Source of the DNA: Quercus robur
Lineage: Eukaryota; Streptophyta; Magnoliopsida; Fagales; Fagaceae
Length of the DNA stretch: 64,000 bases
Assembly: GCF_932294415.1 (NCBI RefSeq)
Contig: NC_065544.1
Coordinates: 14,421,351 to 14,485,350, forward strand
Direction: 5' to 3'
Shown here: positions 25,901-36,157 of the stretch, piece after piece
Position numbering within the stretch: position 1 is the stretch's first letter
How the letters are laid out: each line of letters starts with the position of its first letter
Translations under genes and position numbers: made by a program
Notes under the pieces: model-generated
Seen by the model: the letters and a program-made list of their open reading frames with translations, nothing else
Databases searched by the model: none
Told to the model about the DNA's origin: nothing

Positions 25901-26351
25901 AAACCGTGTAGAGAGTTTGAGAATAGCATTGAAGAAAGCTGGGGATGAGGTCAAAGGGGCAGCTTTGGCTAGCGACGCCTTTTTTCCATTTGGTAATTTC
26001 TACCTGATTTACGCTAAATTGCTAGTGTGTTCCCGCACCAGTGGATTCTTGTGTGTTTGGATGAATCTCTTTTCAGCTCAGCTTATTCTGATTATTGTGC
26101 AAAAGCTCAGTAGTACTTTGAAAAAAGTGATGCTTTAAAAGGTTGTATATATCTTTTATATCTATCTTTTAATGTGGATGCTGCTTGTTTTGTGAACAGC
26201 CTGGAAAGACGCAGTGGAAATAGCATGTGAGAATGGAGTTAGCGTTATTGCTGAGCCTGGCGGGAGCATCAGAGATGCAGATGCCATAGACTGCTGTAAC
26301 AAGTATGGTGTATCGCTCCTCTTCACCAATGTGAGGCACTTCAGGCATTGA
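18367..26351 (+). CDS. PURH: Bifunctional AICAR transformylase / IMP cyclohydrolase
   Basis: Catalyses the last two steps of de novo purine synthesis: AICAR plus 10-formyl-THF to FAICAR, then ring closure to IMP. Twelve coding exons: 18367-18477, 18618-18756, 20014-20089, 20505-20601, 21279-21381, 21538-21671, 22657-22858, 23985-24139, 24820-25029, 25434-25781, 25866-25992, 26200-26351. All joints are GT..AG and in phase; the sum is 1854 bases (617 aa), near the plant family length. The first about 80 residues are Ser/Thr-rich with few acidic ones, like a plastid transit peptide. The cyclohydrolase (MGS-like) domain follows: [54 protein letters not shown]. The transformylase part has [13 protein letters not shown], the catalytic Lys-His in [33 protein letters not shown] and the C-terminal TNVRHFRH. 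Exon 8 has a second in-frame acceptor 27 bases upstream (exon start 23958). No break seen. Confidence 0.95.
18879..18974. repeat. Direct repeat in purine-gene intron 2, copy 1 (copy 2 at 19536-19632)
   Basis: Both copies run from GAAAATGAAATAATGATATT through CTTTATCAACTGG and GAATTTGTGTTCTATT to ATGGGT, with about ten differences. They lie in the same orientation about 560 bp apart, and a LINE tail sits between them. Confidence 0.8.
19237..19462 (-). mobile_element. 5'-truncated LINE tail in intron 2 of the purine gene
   Basis: The T-run at 19241-19266 is an antisense poly(A) tail. Upstream of it on the minus strand are an AATAAAG signal and a frame reading [17 protein letters not shown], the N-x-x-A-x-x-LA end of a LINE RNase H domain. 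The flanks share TTTTAGTCC / TTTTAAGTCC (19228 and 19464), a possible diverged target duplication. It lies within an intron and does not touch coding sequence. Confidence 0.6.
19536..19632. repeat. Direct repeat in purine-gene intron 2, copy 2
   Basis: Partner of 18879-18974; see that entry. Confidence 0.8.
22127..22370 (-). mobile_element. LINE 3' fragment in intron 6 of the purine gene
   Basis: On the minus strand the sequence ends in CTAATAAAATTTTCCATTACTTATCAAAAAAAT, the usual end of plant LINE transcripts. Before it one frame reads like a LINE ORF2 C-terminus ([14 protein letters not shown]). It is flanked by a 16 bp target duplication with one mismatch: CATTTGAGATGTAATT at 22111-22126 and CATTTGAGTTGTAATT at 22371-22386. 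It is 5'-truncated and intronic. Confidence 0.8.
22887..22916. repeat. Homopolymer run of 30 C in intron 7 of the purine gene
   Basis: A run of about 30 C begins 28 bases after the exon 7 donor and is followed by an A-run and a CA repeat. Such runs are rare in plant DNA and hard to sequence, so the length may not be exact. Confidence 0.85.
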
Positions 26352-26440
26352 TGATTGTTAGCATTTCTGTGTCTTTTTCATTTGGTTTCATCCGACCACA
26401 GTTTGGAAATTTTGGTAGTCTCTTTCGGTAGGTAGATGTT

Positions 26441-26475
<35 letters not shown>

Positions 26476-29400
26476 AGTCATAATGTTATGCAATCAAGGG
26501 ATTTGTAGAACAATTGGTAGTATAAATTGTTTGATAAGGTTCAACAAATTATTTGAGATTTGGGGATTTTGATCTATCAAAAATACTTGTGATGTTATGG
26601 ATTTGAAATAAGCATCAAATCCAAATCCATATCTTAATACAGCCCAAACCCCTTCTCAAATATCATATATTGGAAAAAAAAAGCCCTCATATTTTATCCA
26701 AGCATTTGAACTTCTATCCAAATGAACCATTAGTGTATCTGATCTGCGATCACATTAGTTTTGTGATGGGCAAATCCATGTATTCTGAGATTTTATTTTT
26801 CTTTCTAAATTCTTGAACCAGGAGCAGTTCCAGTTTCTTGAGAGAGGGAGAGAGAAAATGAAAAAAGAAAAGCAAAAAGAGACATTTCAAAGTAAAAAGA
26901 AATGAAGAATCAATAACATGAGGATCCTAAAACAAAAGAAGCCTCAATTTTAGGCCAGGAAAAAAAAAAAAAAAAAAGGTCATATTGGCTGGCTCTCACT
27001 TCCAAATTTTAGACTCGGGCCCAAAGTTGTGGGGAGGTGATTGTCAGTTATCACTTGGTGACACTGACAATAATACACCCCTAAAGGTTATTGCATTATT
27101 TTCGGTTTCTAGAGTGTCATGAGATTTATGACAATAAGTTCAACATTTCTAACCATTATTTTCGCACTGTATTGGATTTCTCTCTATAGGTTTTTTGGAA
27201 CATGTTAGTGAAGGAAAAAAGAAACCATTAATTTCAAAAATCATAGAGAAACCGACAAAATATCAAGAAAGTTTAATATGTATCTTTTCAAAACGAAGAC
27301 TAGTGCTAGAAAAGGAGCAATGAGAGTCGCAAACAAAATAAAGTGCTCAGCTTGTATTCTCCACAAAGCAGCCAAGACACCATCTATACGCTTCCTTGAA
27401 TATATGCTTGACTTTCGTTCAGGAGTCCATCCTCAATAGAAACCTGCAAAAGCATCCAATTCAATAGACATTTGAGGACTCCATAGATGACACTGCCAAA
27501 GTCCATCACTTAGCATCCGAAGCTCCGCCATCACAGTTGTGATCACGCCAAAAGCTTCAAGATGGTCAGCGAGTTGACTGAATATGGAGAAGTGCTGAAG
27601 GCGATGAAGTGAAGTGTTTATGATCATGACAGATTCAAGGCACTTGGGGTTGAGAGCAAGATAAGTACAGGAACTGAGTCCTTGCATGATCAGTGGTGCA
27701 ACAACTACCTTTATCATGTTTTAGAGGCCAAATACCAATGTGGCTGCAATCCCTTATCATATCCACGATCCTTTTGAGGAGTGTCTAACGTGGACTTCCC
27801 CGAAGTGTTTGATGCGGATGTGGCTAACAAGATCTTGACCAAGGCCATGACTGCTCAAAGCAAGAAATAGAAGGATGAAGATCTATATGGACAATAGTTA
27901 TGTTGCTGCCGGTGAAAGCATTTTATTGTACACACATGTTGAGGAAATTAATATTGATGTTAAAATTAATGTAACGAATGTTGAAACCTTAAACTCCTTT
28001 TAGGATGATAATTGCTCCCACTCAAAAAATGTCGAGGAAATTGATAATCATTAAATTAATGTGACTCTGAGGCAAGTTTTTTTTTTTTTTTTTTTAAGAA
28101 GAACTCTGAAGCATGTTGAAAACATTGTATTTAGGGTGATAATTGTCTCCACTAGAAAGAAAAGGAAAATTAATAATGATTACAAAATTAATGTGACTTT
28201 GAAGTATGTTGAAAACACTTTCTTTACGATGATAATTATCCCCACTCAAAAGAGTTTGTTGATAAATAAAGTAATTCTCTCAAGAAGTTATTTCAATCGT
28301 TAGCACACACCACAAAGATGTGCCTATATTCCTCTTTAACTTGTTATCAAGTTTTTCTCAAAAAAAAAACCTTGTTATCAAGCTTAAATTTTTCCATTTT
28401 CTTTTCTTTTAAAAATTTTCTCTTTTTTACGAGTGAGTATAGCTTCTCTCACTAAGCAAGAAATGGATATCTTAGAAAACCATTATTAATGTTGAAATGA
28501 AGCTTTACTTCCTGAAACCATGTCAAGAGTTAATTGTTCGATTTTGAACTTTAGTGGAAACATTGCAATTGAACCCAAACTTTATGAGAAAGTGCAATTT
28601 GCATAATTTCAAAATAAATAAGACTTTTAACTTCAACTGAAAATCATGTTGTATAACTTCAATAGCTCAATCCGATTGAACACTTTCAAAGTCTCTTGAT
28701 ATTATGAGAAATCATTAACTAATTCTAATACTTCAGTCTGTGGAAGTACTTATTAATTCAATCATTCGAATCCTTCCAGCTCTTACACATGAATGTCCAC
28801 ATGTATGAGTTTCTTACTAAAGTTCCTAGGATGGACAATAGCTGAGGTCTTGTACTCTTATATAAATTTATAGAACTTAAAATTAATTTTAATTAATGTT
28901 GGAGGTAGTATAGTATATTGATCAACATGATATGTTTTCTTTCTTAATCCTAATCTAGTATATGAAGGTGGTATTTTTCAATTACCTTGTGCATGCCAAA
29001 AGCCATCGAGTAGATCTTACTCAATTGGCACTTCTAAGTGTTCCCAACAAAAAGTCAAAAACATCCATGGTTCGAATCACTCATTCCCCATTATAACAAT
29101 TGAATTGTCCAATATATATATATACACACACATCACAGGCCAAGGAGGTCATTTTTGAGATGATATAAAATAATCCGTTCCACATATCCCACTCTAATCT
29201 AAAATGAAATGGCATGCAGTATGGTTAGACAAAATACCAAGATGGATTCGGTTCAACTGAAATGACATGTAGACAACCTAATATGGTTGTTTCAATAAAG
29301 GGCCAGATTACGTGCACATATATTCAGCCAATAGAACTAATCATCCTAACAAATTTCTTACTACAGTACACTAATGTTCGGCTTCTATGAGTTCTCTTAA

Positions 29401-29551
29401 GTGGTACACCGAGTATTGGACACTTTGTCATGGCACTAATGCCCCCTAGATGCAAGGGTAGTACCATCCCAATTAAGTCAGCCCAGCAACAGAAATTTTA
29501 AGTATGTCTCTCCTAGAAATGAAGAAGCTCCTGTAAACAACTTGAAACAAT
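26352..29551. other. Intergenic region between the purine and bL12 genes
   Basis: The first part is 3'UTR and flank of the purine gene, with a T-run at 26443-26474. A minus-strand open frame (27433-27717, 94 codons) has no domain I recognise. A SINE-like tRNA promoter pair (TCTTACTCAATTGGCA near 29016 and GGTTCGAATCAC near 29071) marks a degraded tRNA-derived element at about 28995-29100. A diverged direct repeat of about 80 bp (GTGACT-TGAAG-ATGTTGAAAACA..., near 28060-28160 and 28190-28260) is also present. Confidence 0.5.
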
Positions 29552-29882
29552 TCATGGCATGTTTAGCCTAAAATGTACCACAATCATAGCAAATGAAAAC
29601 ATCAAACATGAAAAGGATATCATATTTGGGTTTCCAAGATGGGTTTTAACTAGCAAAGAAATGACTACAAATGGGGCAGATAATTGAATAGCACGGGACA
29701 GGACTGGATCAATCCTGAGGTATCCAAAATATCCCAAACCCTTAATCCATAAAACAGGATTCATCCCACTTCTACTTTGATACATGCATGCAAAACTTAT
29801 AATTATAGTGTCTAAAGCTAAAGCAAAAAGAACAAATTTAGAGAATTCATATAGGGAGGCGTACAAGTCAAATTGGTTCCAT

Positions 29883-30512
29883 TTATTCCAAAACAACCTT
29901 GGCCCCCAGAGCTTTCAACTTCTCAATTATTTGTTCACCTTCTTCTTTTGAAAGTCCCCTTTTCAAAACTGAAGGGGTCTTCTCCACCAAATCTTTGGCT
30001 TCCTTGAGACCCAAATCGGTAAACCCTCTGACCTCCTTGATTATCTTGATCTTTGCAGAAGCTTCATACGACTCCAGTTTTATTTCAAAAACAGTCTTTT
30101 CTGGTTTCTTCTCCTCCTTGGCTGCTGCTGATGATTTAACAGCCATTCCAGCCAATCCAGCTGCTCCTGGTTTCAAGACCCCCACTGTTGGTGGCTCCTT
30201 CATTCCCATTTTTCTCATCATAATGGCTCCCAGCTCAGCAGCTTCAGCCAATGTGAGTCCTGAAACTTCATCTACGAGCCTAAAGACACGCTCACTTGGT
30301 GGACTGCGATGCTCTGTAGGATCAAAAGTAGCTGGATCATAATCAGTTGGGAGCCTTCTTTGATCAATCTCCTCTTCTTCCTCCTCTTCCACCCTTGCAG
30401 GTTGACCAAAACTTCGAGTGAACCCACTGAAGTTAATGGCATTTAGTGCTACCACAGGATTTCTAGATAACCCATTAGGTAAATGATGTCTAAATCTCAA
30501 AACGAAGCTCAT
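29883..30512 (-). CDS. Ribosomal protein bL12 (L7/L12), probably mitochondrial
   Basis: bL12 forms the ribosomal stalk that recruits translation factors. The 209-codon frame is uninterrupted on the minus strand. The first about 35 residues (MSFVLRFRHHLPNGLSR...) are rich in Arg, His and Ser and lack acids, as in a mitochondrial presequence. An acidic run of seven Glu follows. The N-terminal dimerisation helix region is at about 72-102 (ERVFRLVDEVSGLTLAEAAEL). An Ala/Gly/Lys hinge leads to the C-terminal domain (about 140-209): EKTVFEIKLESY, KIKIIKEVRGFTDLGLKEAKDLVE, and a final LGAKVVLE. That domain is complete. The start is the only Met before the presequence. No break is seen. Plastid targeting is the alternative, but the presequence and the long linker fit the mitochondrial type better. 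Confidence 0.93.
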   Translation of the reverse strand: MSFVLRFRHHLPNGLSRNPVVALNAINFSGFTRSFGQPARVEEEEEEEIDQRRLPTDYDPATFDPTEHRSPPSERVFRLVDEVSGLTLAEAAELGAIMMRKMGMKEPPTVGVLKPGAAGLAGMAVKSSAAAKEEKKPEKTVFEIKLESYEASAKIKIIKEVRGFTDLGLKEAKDLVEKTPSVLKRGLSKEEGEQIIEKLKALGAKVVLE

Positions 30513-30519
30513 TTTCAGG

Positions 30520-33500
30520 CTTATAGTCTTATTAATGGAAAATCAACGTATAAGCTTTTGAGTTCTCACTAGAGCAACAATATGGCCTGAAATCCACAAA
30601 ATCAACAAATAAATAAATATGGAATGGAAGATTGTTCATTCATATACATTTCCTTCAAGCAAGGTTAGTTCAACAGGAAATAAGACATTTACAAAGACAA
30701 ACAAGACACGACAGTAACCTTCAGTAGAAAAATAATAAGAAAAAATACAGGAGGTCAAACGTAAAAAAGGTTATTTGACTAAAGGATTGAGAAAGGAGGA
30801 GAAGACAAATACAGCAATACATCAAAAGTGTGTCCCATGTTAGAATCCTTGAATTTTGGCTATTTATAATCTCAATGAATTAAAAGAAACATAATAATAT
30901 AGGATTGCATGTACTACATCATATCATTTCATCTTAGATTTGAAAGAAATAGTTTTATCTCCTTTTCCTATGAAAAGCAAATTTTATTTTTTGATGAATA
31001 AGAAATCTTATTAACCAAAAACCATCATTTACCTATCAAAAAAAAAAAAAAAAAAAAAAACCCATCATTTACTGCTCAACAACACAAAAACACAAACAGC
31101 ATGGCTGCATACAATCAGGTCTTCAAAGAACCTCCCAATTACACCTAAACCCCTGCCCAAAATCCAGCAAGCAGCAACAATCAACTAGCCCAATCAGGGC
31201 AGCCAACACTGATTTAGACTCCTGAGGCCAAAACACCACTCTAGAAAAAACACAGCTACTGCAGTAGCATAACTACAGACAAACAGGTCATCAAATGGAC
31301 CTCCAATCCAACACAAAACACCTGCACCCCTACCCACCCAGCAGGTAACAACAAAAAGCTAGTCCAAACAGATCAGTACAACCGCCAGCACTGCCCAGAA
31401 CCCATTCACAGCTGAATTCTCAACTAGGACCAAAGATCTTGCTCACTGACTGAAGGCTAAGCAGGAAGAATATCACTAGCTCTCCATCTCACATCATTTA
31501 AAATACCTTTTACTACTTGCTCCTCTGGAGCCAATGACCCCTGGTACAAAAACTGGTTCCTCTATCTCCAAAGATGATAACTATAGCTACCACAGAAATT
31601 CTTCCTACTCCAACTTCAAACTTCTTTCCTACCAGCTGGAAGCAACCCCACTGTACCAGCTTCCTGCAGGGTAGTTACACCACAGCAGCACCACCCCACA
31701 TGCTTCCACACTCTATGTGAACAAGAACAATCAAAGAACAAATGGTCCCTGCATTCAGTCCTGTTTAAAAAACACGACAACACTCCCTTGCTTTTCCCAA
31801 GAAGCCATCCTATCACAGGTGGATAGCCTATAATTAATAGATAACCACAGAATTAAAGCTTACTTAAATATGAAAGCACTATCCCACACCAATTTCCACC
31901 AATCCACGTCACCATTCCTTGCTCTAATGCCTTCCCAAGCAGAATGACAAGTGAATAAGCCATTTTTACATATGAAAAGCAATCCTCAATCTTGAAGAAA
32001 CTGAAATTTACTTTTAAAACTAGAATAACATTTTTTTTATTAGTAACAAAATCATATTAGAAATAGGAGAAACCATGTTATATGAAATATAAAAAGTCAA
32101 AACAAGAGACCTTCATACAAAAAAATTACAAGAAAATATGATTTTAGATCGGAGAACACACCATTAAAAATGCGAATATCTCTCTCCAGAAAAATTATTT
32201 AATGTAACACAAAGGTTGCATTCAAGCAGGGACTACTCCTATGTCTTCCAAAGGAACCTCTCCAAAAAAAAAAACCAGATCAACCACCTTTACTTTGGTT
32301 TTTCTCCCAGAATTCTACCCTTCAAAATGAAATCAATAAAAAAATAATCTAGCTTGTCAAGCAGAACGAATATTTTCAATTGGCTCTCATCTACATACTG
32401 CCCCATAACTTTCCTTAAGAAAAATTTTCTAGGGGGCATATAAAGTAATGTTCCACTACTCAACAGCTTAAATTCATTCAAGAAGGTGCCATGCCCCTTT
32501 GCCCTAAAGCTATTATCATGATTGGTATATATCTTAGCAATCAAAATAACAAACTTTGCTGCTACTCTTTCTTAATGCAAATACAGATTTCAAGTCCCAC
32601 ACAGCAAATTAGCAACTCAGGACAGACCCAGGATTTCAAGCTAGGGGGCTGAAGTATAAGCAAAAAATATATATAAAATCTTCAAATAAGCATCTTTATA
32701 GTATAAGCAAACTATCAACCAAGACAAATATCCACAAAGATATTGACAAACAATCAAACACTATTAATAAATTTAAAACTCTGACACGCAGCCTCTGTAT
32801 AATATAAATTTCCTTTCACAACTCAAATCAGAGCAAAATTGCCAAAAAAACAATGGTCTCTGAGAAAAAGACTCACAATCACAAAGAAAAAAATGAAAAG
32901 AACAACAGTCAATCACAGCCTTATCAGTTATCACTTATGGGGCATAGCAGTTAAAAGTTAGATTTTTAAGAGAGAAGAAGAAGTACATATTAGTCGCAGA
33001 TTGAGGCCGGTGGCTGACCGGCGTCGAGGTGGTTGGCCACTGGGCAGATTGGCCAGATGAGGCGTTGCGGTGGCTGTAGCTGATGTATGCGTTTCTCTCT
33101 CTCTCAAAATCTGATTTTCCTTTGGCTAAAATTTTGCTTAAATTGGGCTGGGTTGTTATTTGCATAAATGGCTGACGAATGTTGTTTGGGCTGGGTTAGG
33201 AACTACATGTGAGCTACCCAACTGGAAATCTCTTATCACCCAAAGAAAAAGAAGAATCATTACCAAGCTAATGCTGAAAAAAAATTTAATTGCAATCCTT
33301 AACATTTCTAATTGGGTTCAATGATACTTTTGCAATAAGTCAAAAACTATAAAAGTTAATGCTGAAAACGTTTTATGACAATCCTAAAAATTTCTAACTG
33401 GGTTCTATGCTACTCTGCAATAACTCAAAAACCATAAGAATAATAAGCAAGGAAGAAGAAAGCACCCAAAGGGTAAAAAGGATTTCCTGGCACTCAAATG

Positions 33501-34141
33501 TCAAAAAAGAATTTAACTTTTTTTTTTATTATTCATATAAACAAAACAAATCTTAGTGGATGAAAATTCAAAGTTCCAAACTTTTACTTTAACTTTCTAT
33601 TTACAAGAGCCATATAATATGATGTTTGATTCACAAGCTTATATTCAGAAAAAATAAATCTTGGGTACTGTTCCAAATTAGGCTATAGGTAGTAATCAGT
33701 AAACCCCAAGAAGAACCCACAAAACCCATGACAGTAAATCAGAGAAATTTAATTCACACAACACCAATACCCTAACTATCAATCACCCAAAACACAAATA
33801 CATTCATCACATAAACAAAACAAAGAGCAAGAAATAATAAGGGTGAAAAAATTATCCAGATTCTATGAAGTTGATTCACAAACTTATACAGTAAAAAAAA
33901 AAAAATCATGGGTATTAGTCCAAACTAAGCAATAGGCAGAAATTACTAAACCCCAAGAAGAACCCAGTAAAGTAAAACGTAAAACCCATGACATAAAATC
34001 AGAGAACTTTAAGCCACGCCTCTAATACCAAAACCAATACCCCATTATCAATAATCCAAAACACACATACATACATGCATACATTCAACAAATATATAAC
34101 AGAACAAAGTACAAGAAACAATGAGAGTGAAAAGAATTAAC
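30520..34141 (-). other. Probable long 5'UTR intron of the bL12 gene
   Basis: A good donor on the minus strand (GTTGAG|GTTAAT, GT at 34140-34141) follows leader-like sequence. Possible acceptors lie just upstream of the bL12 ATG (after AAG at 30520 or 30527), but neither has a strong pyrimidine tract. The region contains a LINE remnant (31000-32030) and no other gene I can support. A minus-strand open frame at 32935-33165 has no recognisable domain. Confidence 0.35.
31000..32030 (-). mobile_element. Decayed LINE: ORF2 zinc-binding (zf-RVT) region and 3' tail
   Basis: Read on the minus strand from about 31950 down: VDWWKLVWDSAF, then LSTCDRMASW, then CRDHLFFDCSCSHRVWKH. These are the three landmarks of the reverse-transcriptase zinc-binding domain at the end of plant LINE ORF2. 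A stop-ridden stretch follows, ending at a T-run (31041-31061) that is an antisense poly(A). Several frameshifts and stops; no reverse transcriptase core. It lies in the presumed bL12 leader intron. Confidence 0.75.
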
Positions 34142-34260
34142 CTCAACAAAATCAGTGGTGTCTGGCTTGAGAGAGTGAGAGAGACACGTTGGAATTAGCC
34201 AATTAGGAATGGAAAATGAAAAGAAAAATTTGCTGAGCTACACGCCTACACAGTACAGTA
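34142..34260 (-). promoter_or_regulatory. Putative 5'UTR exon and promoter side of the bL12 gene
   Basis: The minus strand shows a CTCTCTCACTCTCTC-type leader at about 34168-34190 followed by the donor at 34141. Upstream (34260 and higher) is the presumed promoter. The link to bL12 rests on the splice donor and position only. Confidence 0.35.
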
Positions 34261-34844
34261 GCTTTCGCACACAGCAATTTGGACCTTTTGGGCTGGGCTC
34301 ATATTTTGGAGACTAATGGTATATGGCTTAATGGGACTATACAGACCCCCACGTATACAATTCTTACTAAATTGTAAAATTAAAGTTTTAGATAATTTTG
34401 AGGTTTGAATAAATGTCAGTTAAGTCTTAAGACTTTTCAAAACTAATAAATTTGGTCTTTAATTACTATAAGAAAGAGGAGAATAATGCGTAACAGTTTA
34501 GGGGATCAAGTTGGGTTTAGAAAGAAGAGAAAAATGAGAACCGATTTAGGGACCAAGTTGTTCAGTTTTAAAAATTTTTAGACCTGACTAGCATTTGTCT
34601 GAACTTCACAGGTGTTAACTGTATTTTACCCTTATCTTTTTTATTGGAGGCCTTCAGTCTATTTTTGTGCTTAGACTTAAGCTAAATAAAAACTTCATCA
34701 TTTTGTTTTTCTATACATATTGTTTTATATTTTTTAGGCTAAATTACAAATTGTATCATTTAATGTTGCTTAAATTCAATTTAGACCTCTAAGTTTTAAC
34801 TTTATTCATTTCAGTTTGCCCGTTAATGTCCGTTAGGTGATTTA

Positions 34845-35129
34845 GGGTCTGTTTGGATAGAACTTATTTTGCTGAAACTGAAAACTTAAAACTGAAAACA
34901 CTGTAGCAAAATAATTTTTAAATGTGTGAATAGTACTGTGGAATCCATTTTTAATGAAAAAGTTGATAAAAAGTGGAGTTTGTGGGACCCGTGAACAGTG
35001 CACAAGTGCACTGTTCACAGAGGACCGGGTCAACAATTGCTGCTGGGGAGAATTAAAAAAAAAAAAAAAAAAAAAAAAAACGCAGAAAACGTGAAACGTA
35101 GACGCGCAACGCTCTATACAAACACACAC
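34845..35129. mobile_element. Tourist-like MITE (PIF/Harbinger type), 285 bp
   Basis: The terminal inverted repeat GGGTCTGTTTGGATAGA pairs with the inverted right end GTGTGTGTTTGTATAGA (14 of 17). TTA flanks both ends (34842-34844 and 35130-35132), the 3 bp target duplication of PIF/Harbinger elements. Inside there is a near-palindrome (GTGAACAGTGCAC / GTGCACTGTTCAC, about 34990-35020). A T/A-run expansion at about 35055-35080 has been added. No coding capacity. Confidence 0.85.
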
Positions 35130-35132
35130 TTA

Positions 35133-36126
35133 CTGTTAAATGACCAAAATAATATAGTTTTATTATAGGTGATTTGCATATGCTCTGGTGTAGAGGTTTA
35201 AAGCAATAAAGATTGTGGGAACGATTTTTGCATTTGTTGGGTTTGAAAAGCGGTTCACTAAGGACTCATGAATTGTAAATGGTGGTTAGGGTTCAAATTT
35301 TAGGACACATTTTGGTACACTGTAGTAGGCTAGTAGCTATTGGCCTATTACATACTTACAATGTAATAGAAAACATTATTACAATTAATATAAAAAGGTG
35401 AAATGAAATAACTATTCCTCTTTTTTTTTTGGTTCCACTATGTGAAGGTGGTGGAATGGCATTTTAATCAAAATTCCTAAATGCCATTAAAAATAATTAT
35501 ATAATTAATATAATTAAAAAAAATTAGTATCTTCATAAATATAAAATTTATAACATCTTACAACAATATTGATATAGTTTTAGTCATTATCTGGATTCTG
35601 TTTGGTTCCCAAAAATTTGTTAAAAAAAAGAAACTAAATGAAAAATATGGACCATTTGAAAAGAAAAAAAAAAGTTTCAATGCCCTGAAAAGAGAATATA
35701 CAGAAAGTTGGATTGGATGCCCATAAAATATTGTAGAATTTTTTTTTTTTAATTCAATTTTAGATTTTAATTTTTTTTAAATTTTTTATTTTATTTAATT
35801 GACTTGACATGTTAAACTGACGTGTCAAAATTTAAAAGCTCCAACTAACATACAAGATTGTTTTAGGTGTCCCTTAAGTGTAGGGATGGAAGGGCCCACG
35901 ATTAGAATGATGGAAAATGTTAGAGCATCAGCATTGAAGAATGCTACTCTATTCTATTTTACCATCCTAAAAAGTTACTTTATCAATTATACCATACCAT
36001 TTTACAATACACCCTACATCCAAAAACTCTATTATTTTATTTTTTCATTAAAATATTATTATTTTTAATCTTTCTTTATTATTTCTTTCACATCATCACT
36101 TTTTTTAGCTAAGGGGTGGAATAAAA

Positions 36127-36157
<31 letters not shown>

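Noticed and set aside
25488-26138. 216-codon frame across exons 10-11 of the purine gene
   Set aside because: It includes introns 10 and 11; consensus splice sites give the correct exons.
27433-27717. Minus-strand frame of 94 codons between the purine and bL12 genes
   Set aside because: Protein-like at first sight, but I recognise no family, there are no splice sites or neighbours to support it, and stops surround it.
29899-30342. 147-codon plus-strand frame opposite bL12
   Set aside because: It is the antisense shadow of a clear ribosomal protein gene.
34842-35129. Minus-strand frame of 95 codons
   Set aside because: It is the Tourist-like MITE read through its A/T-run; not a gene.
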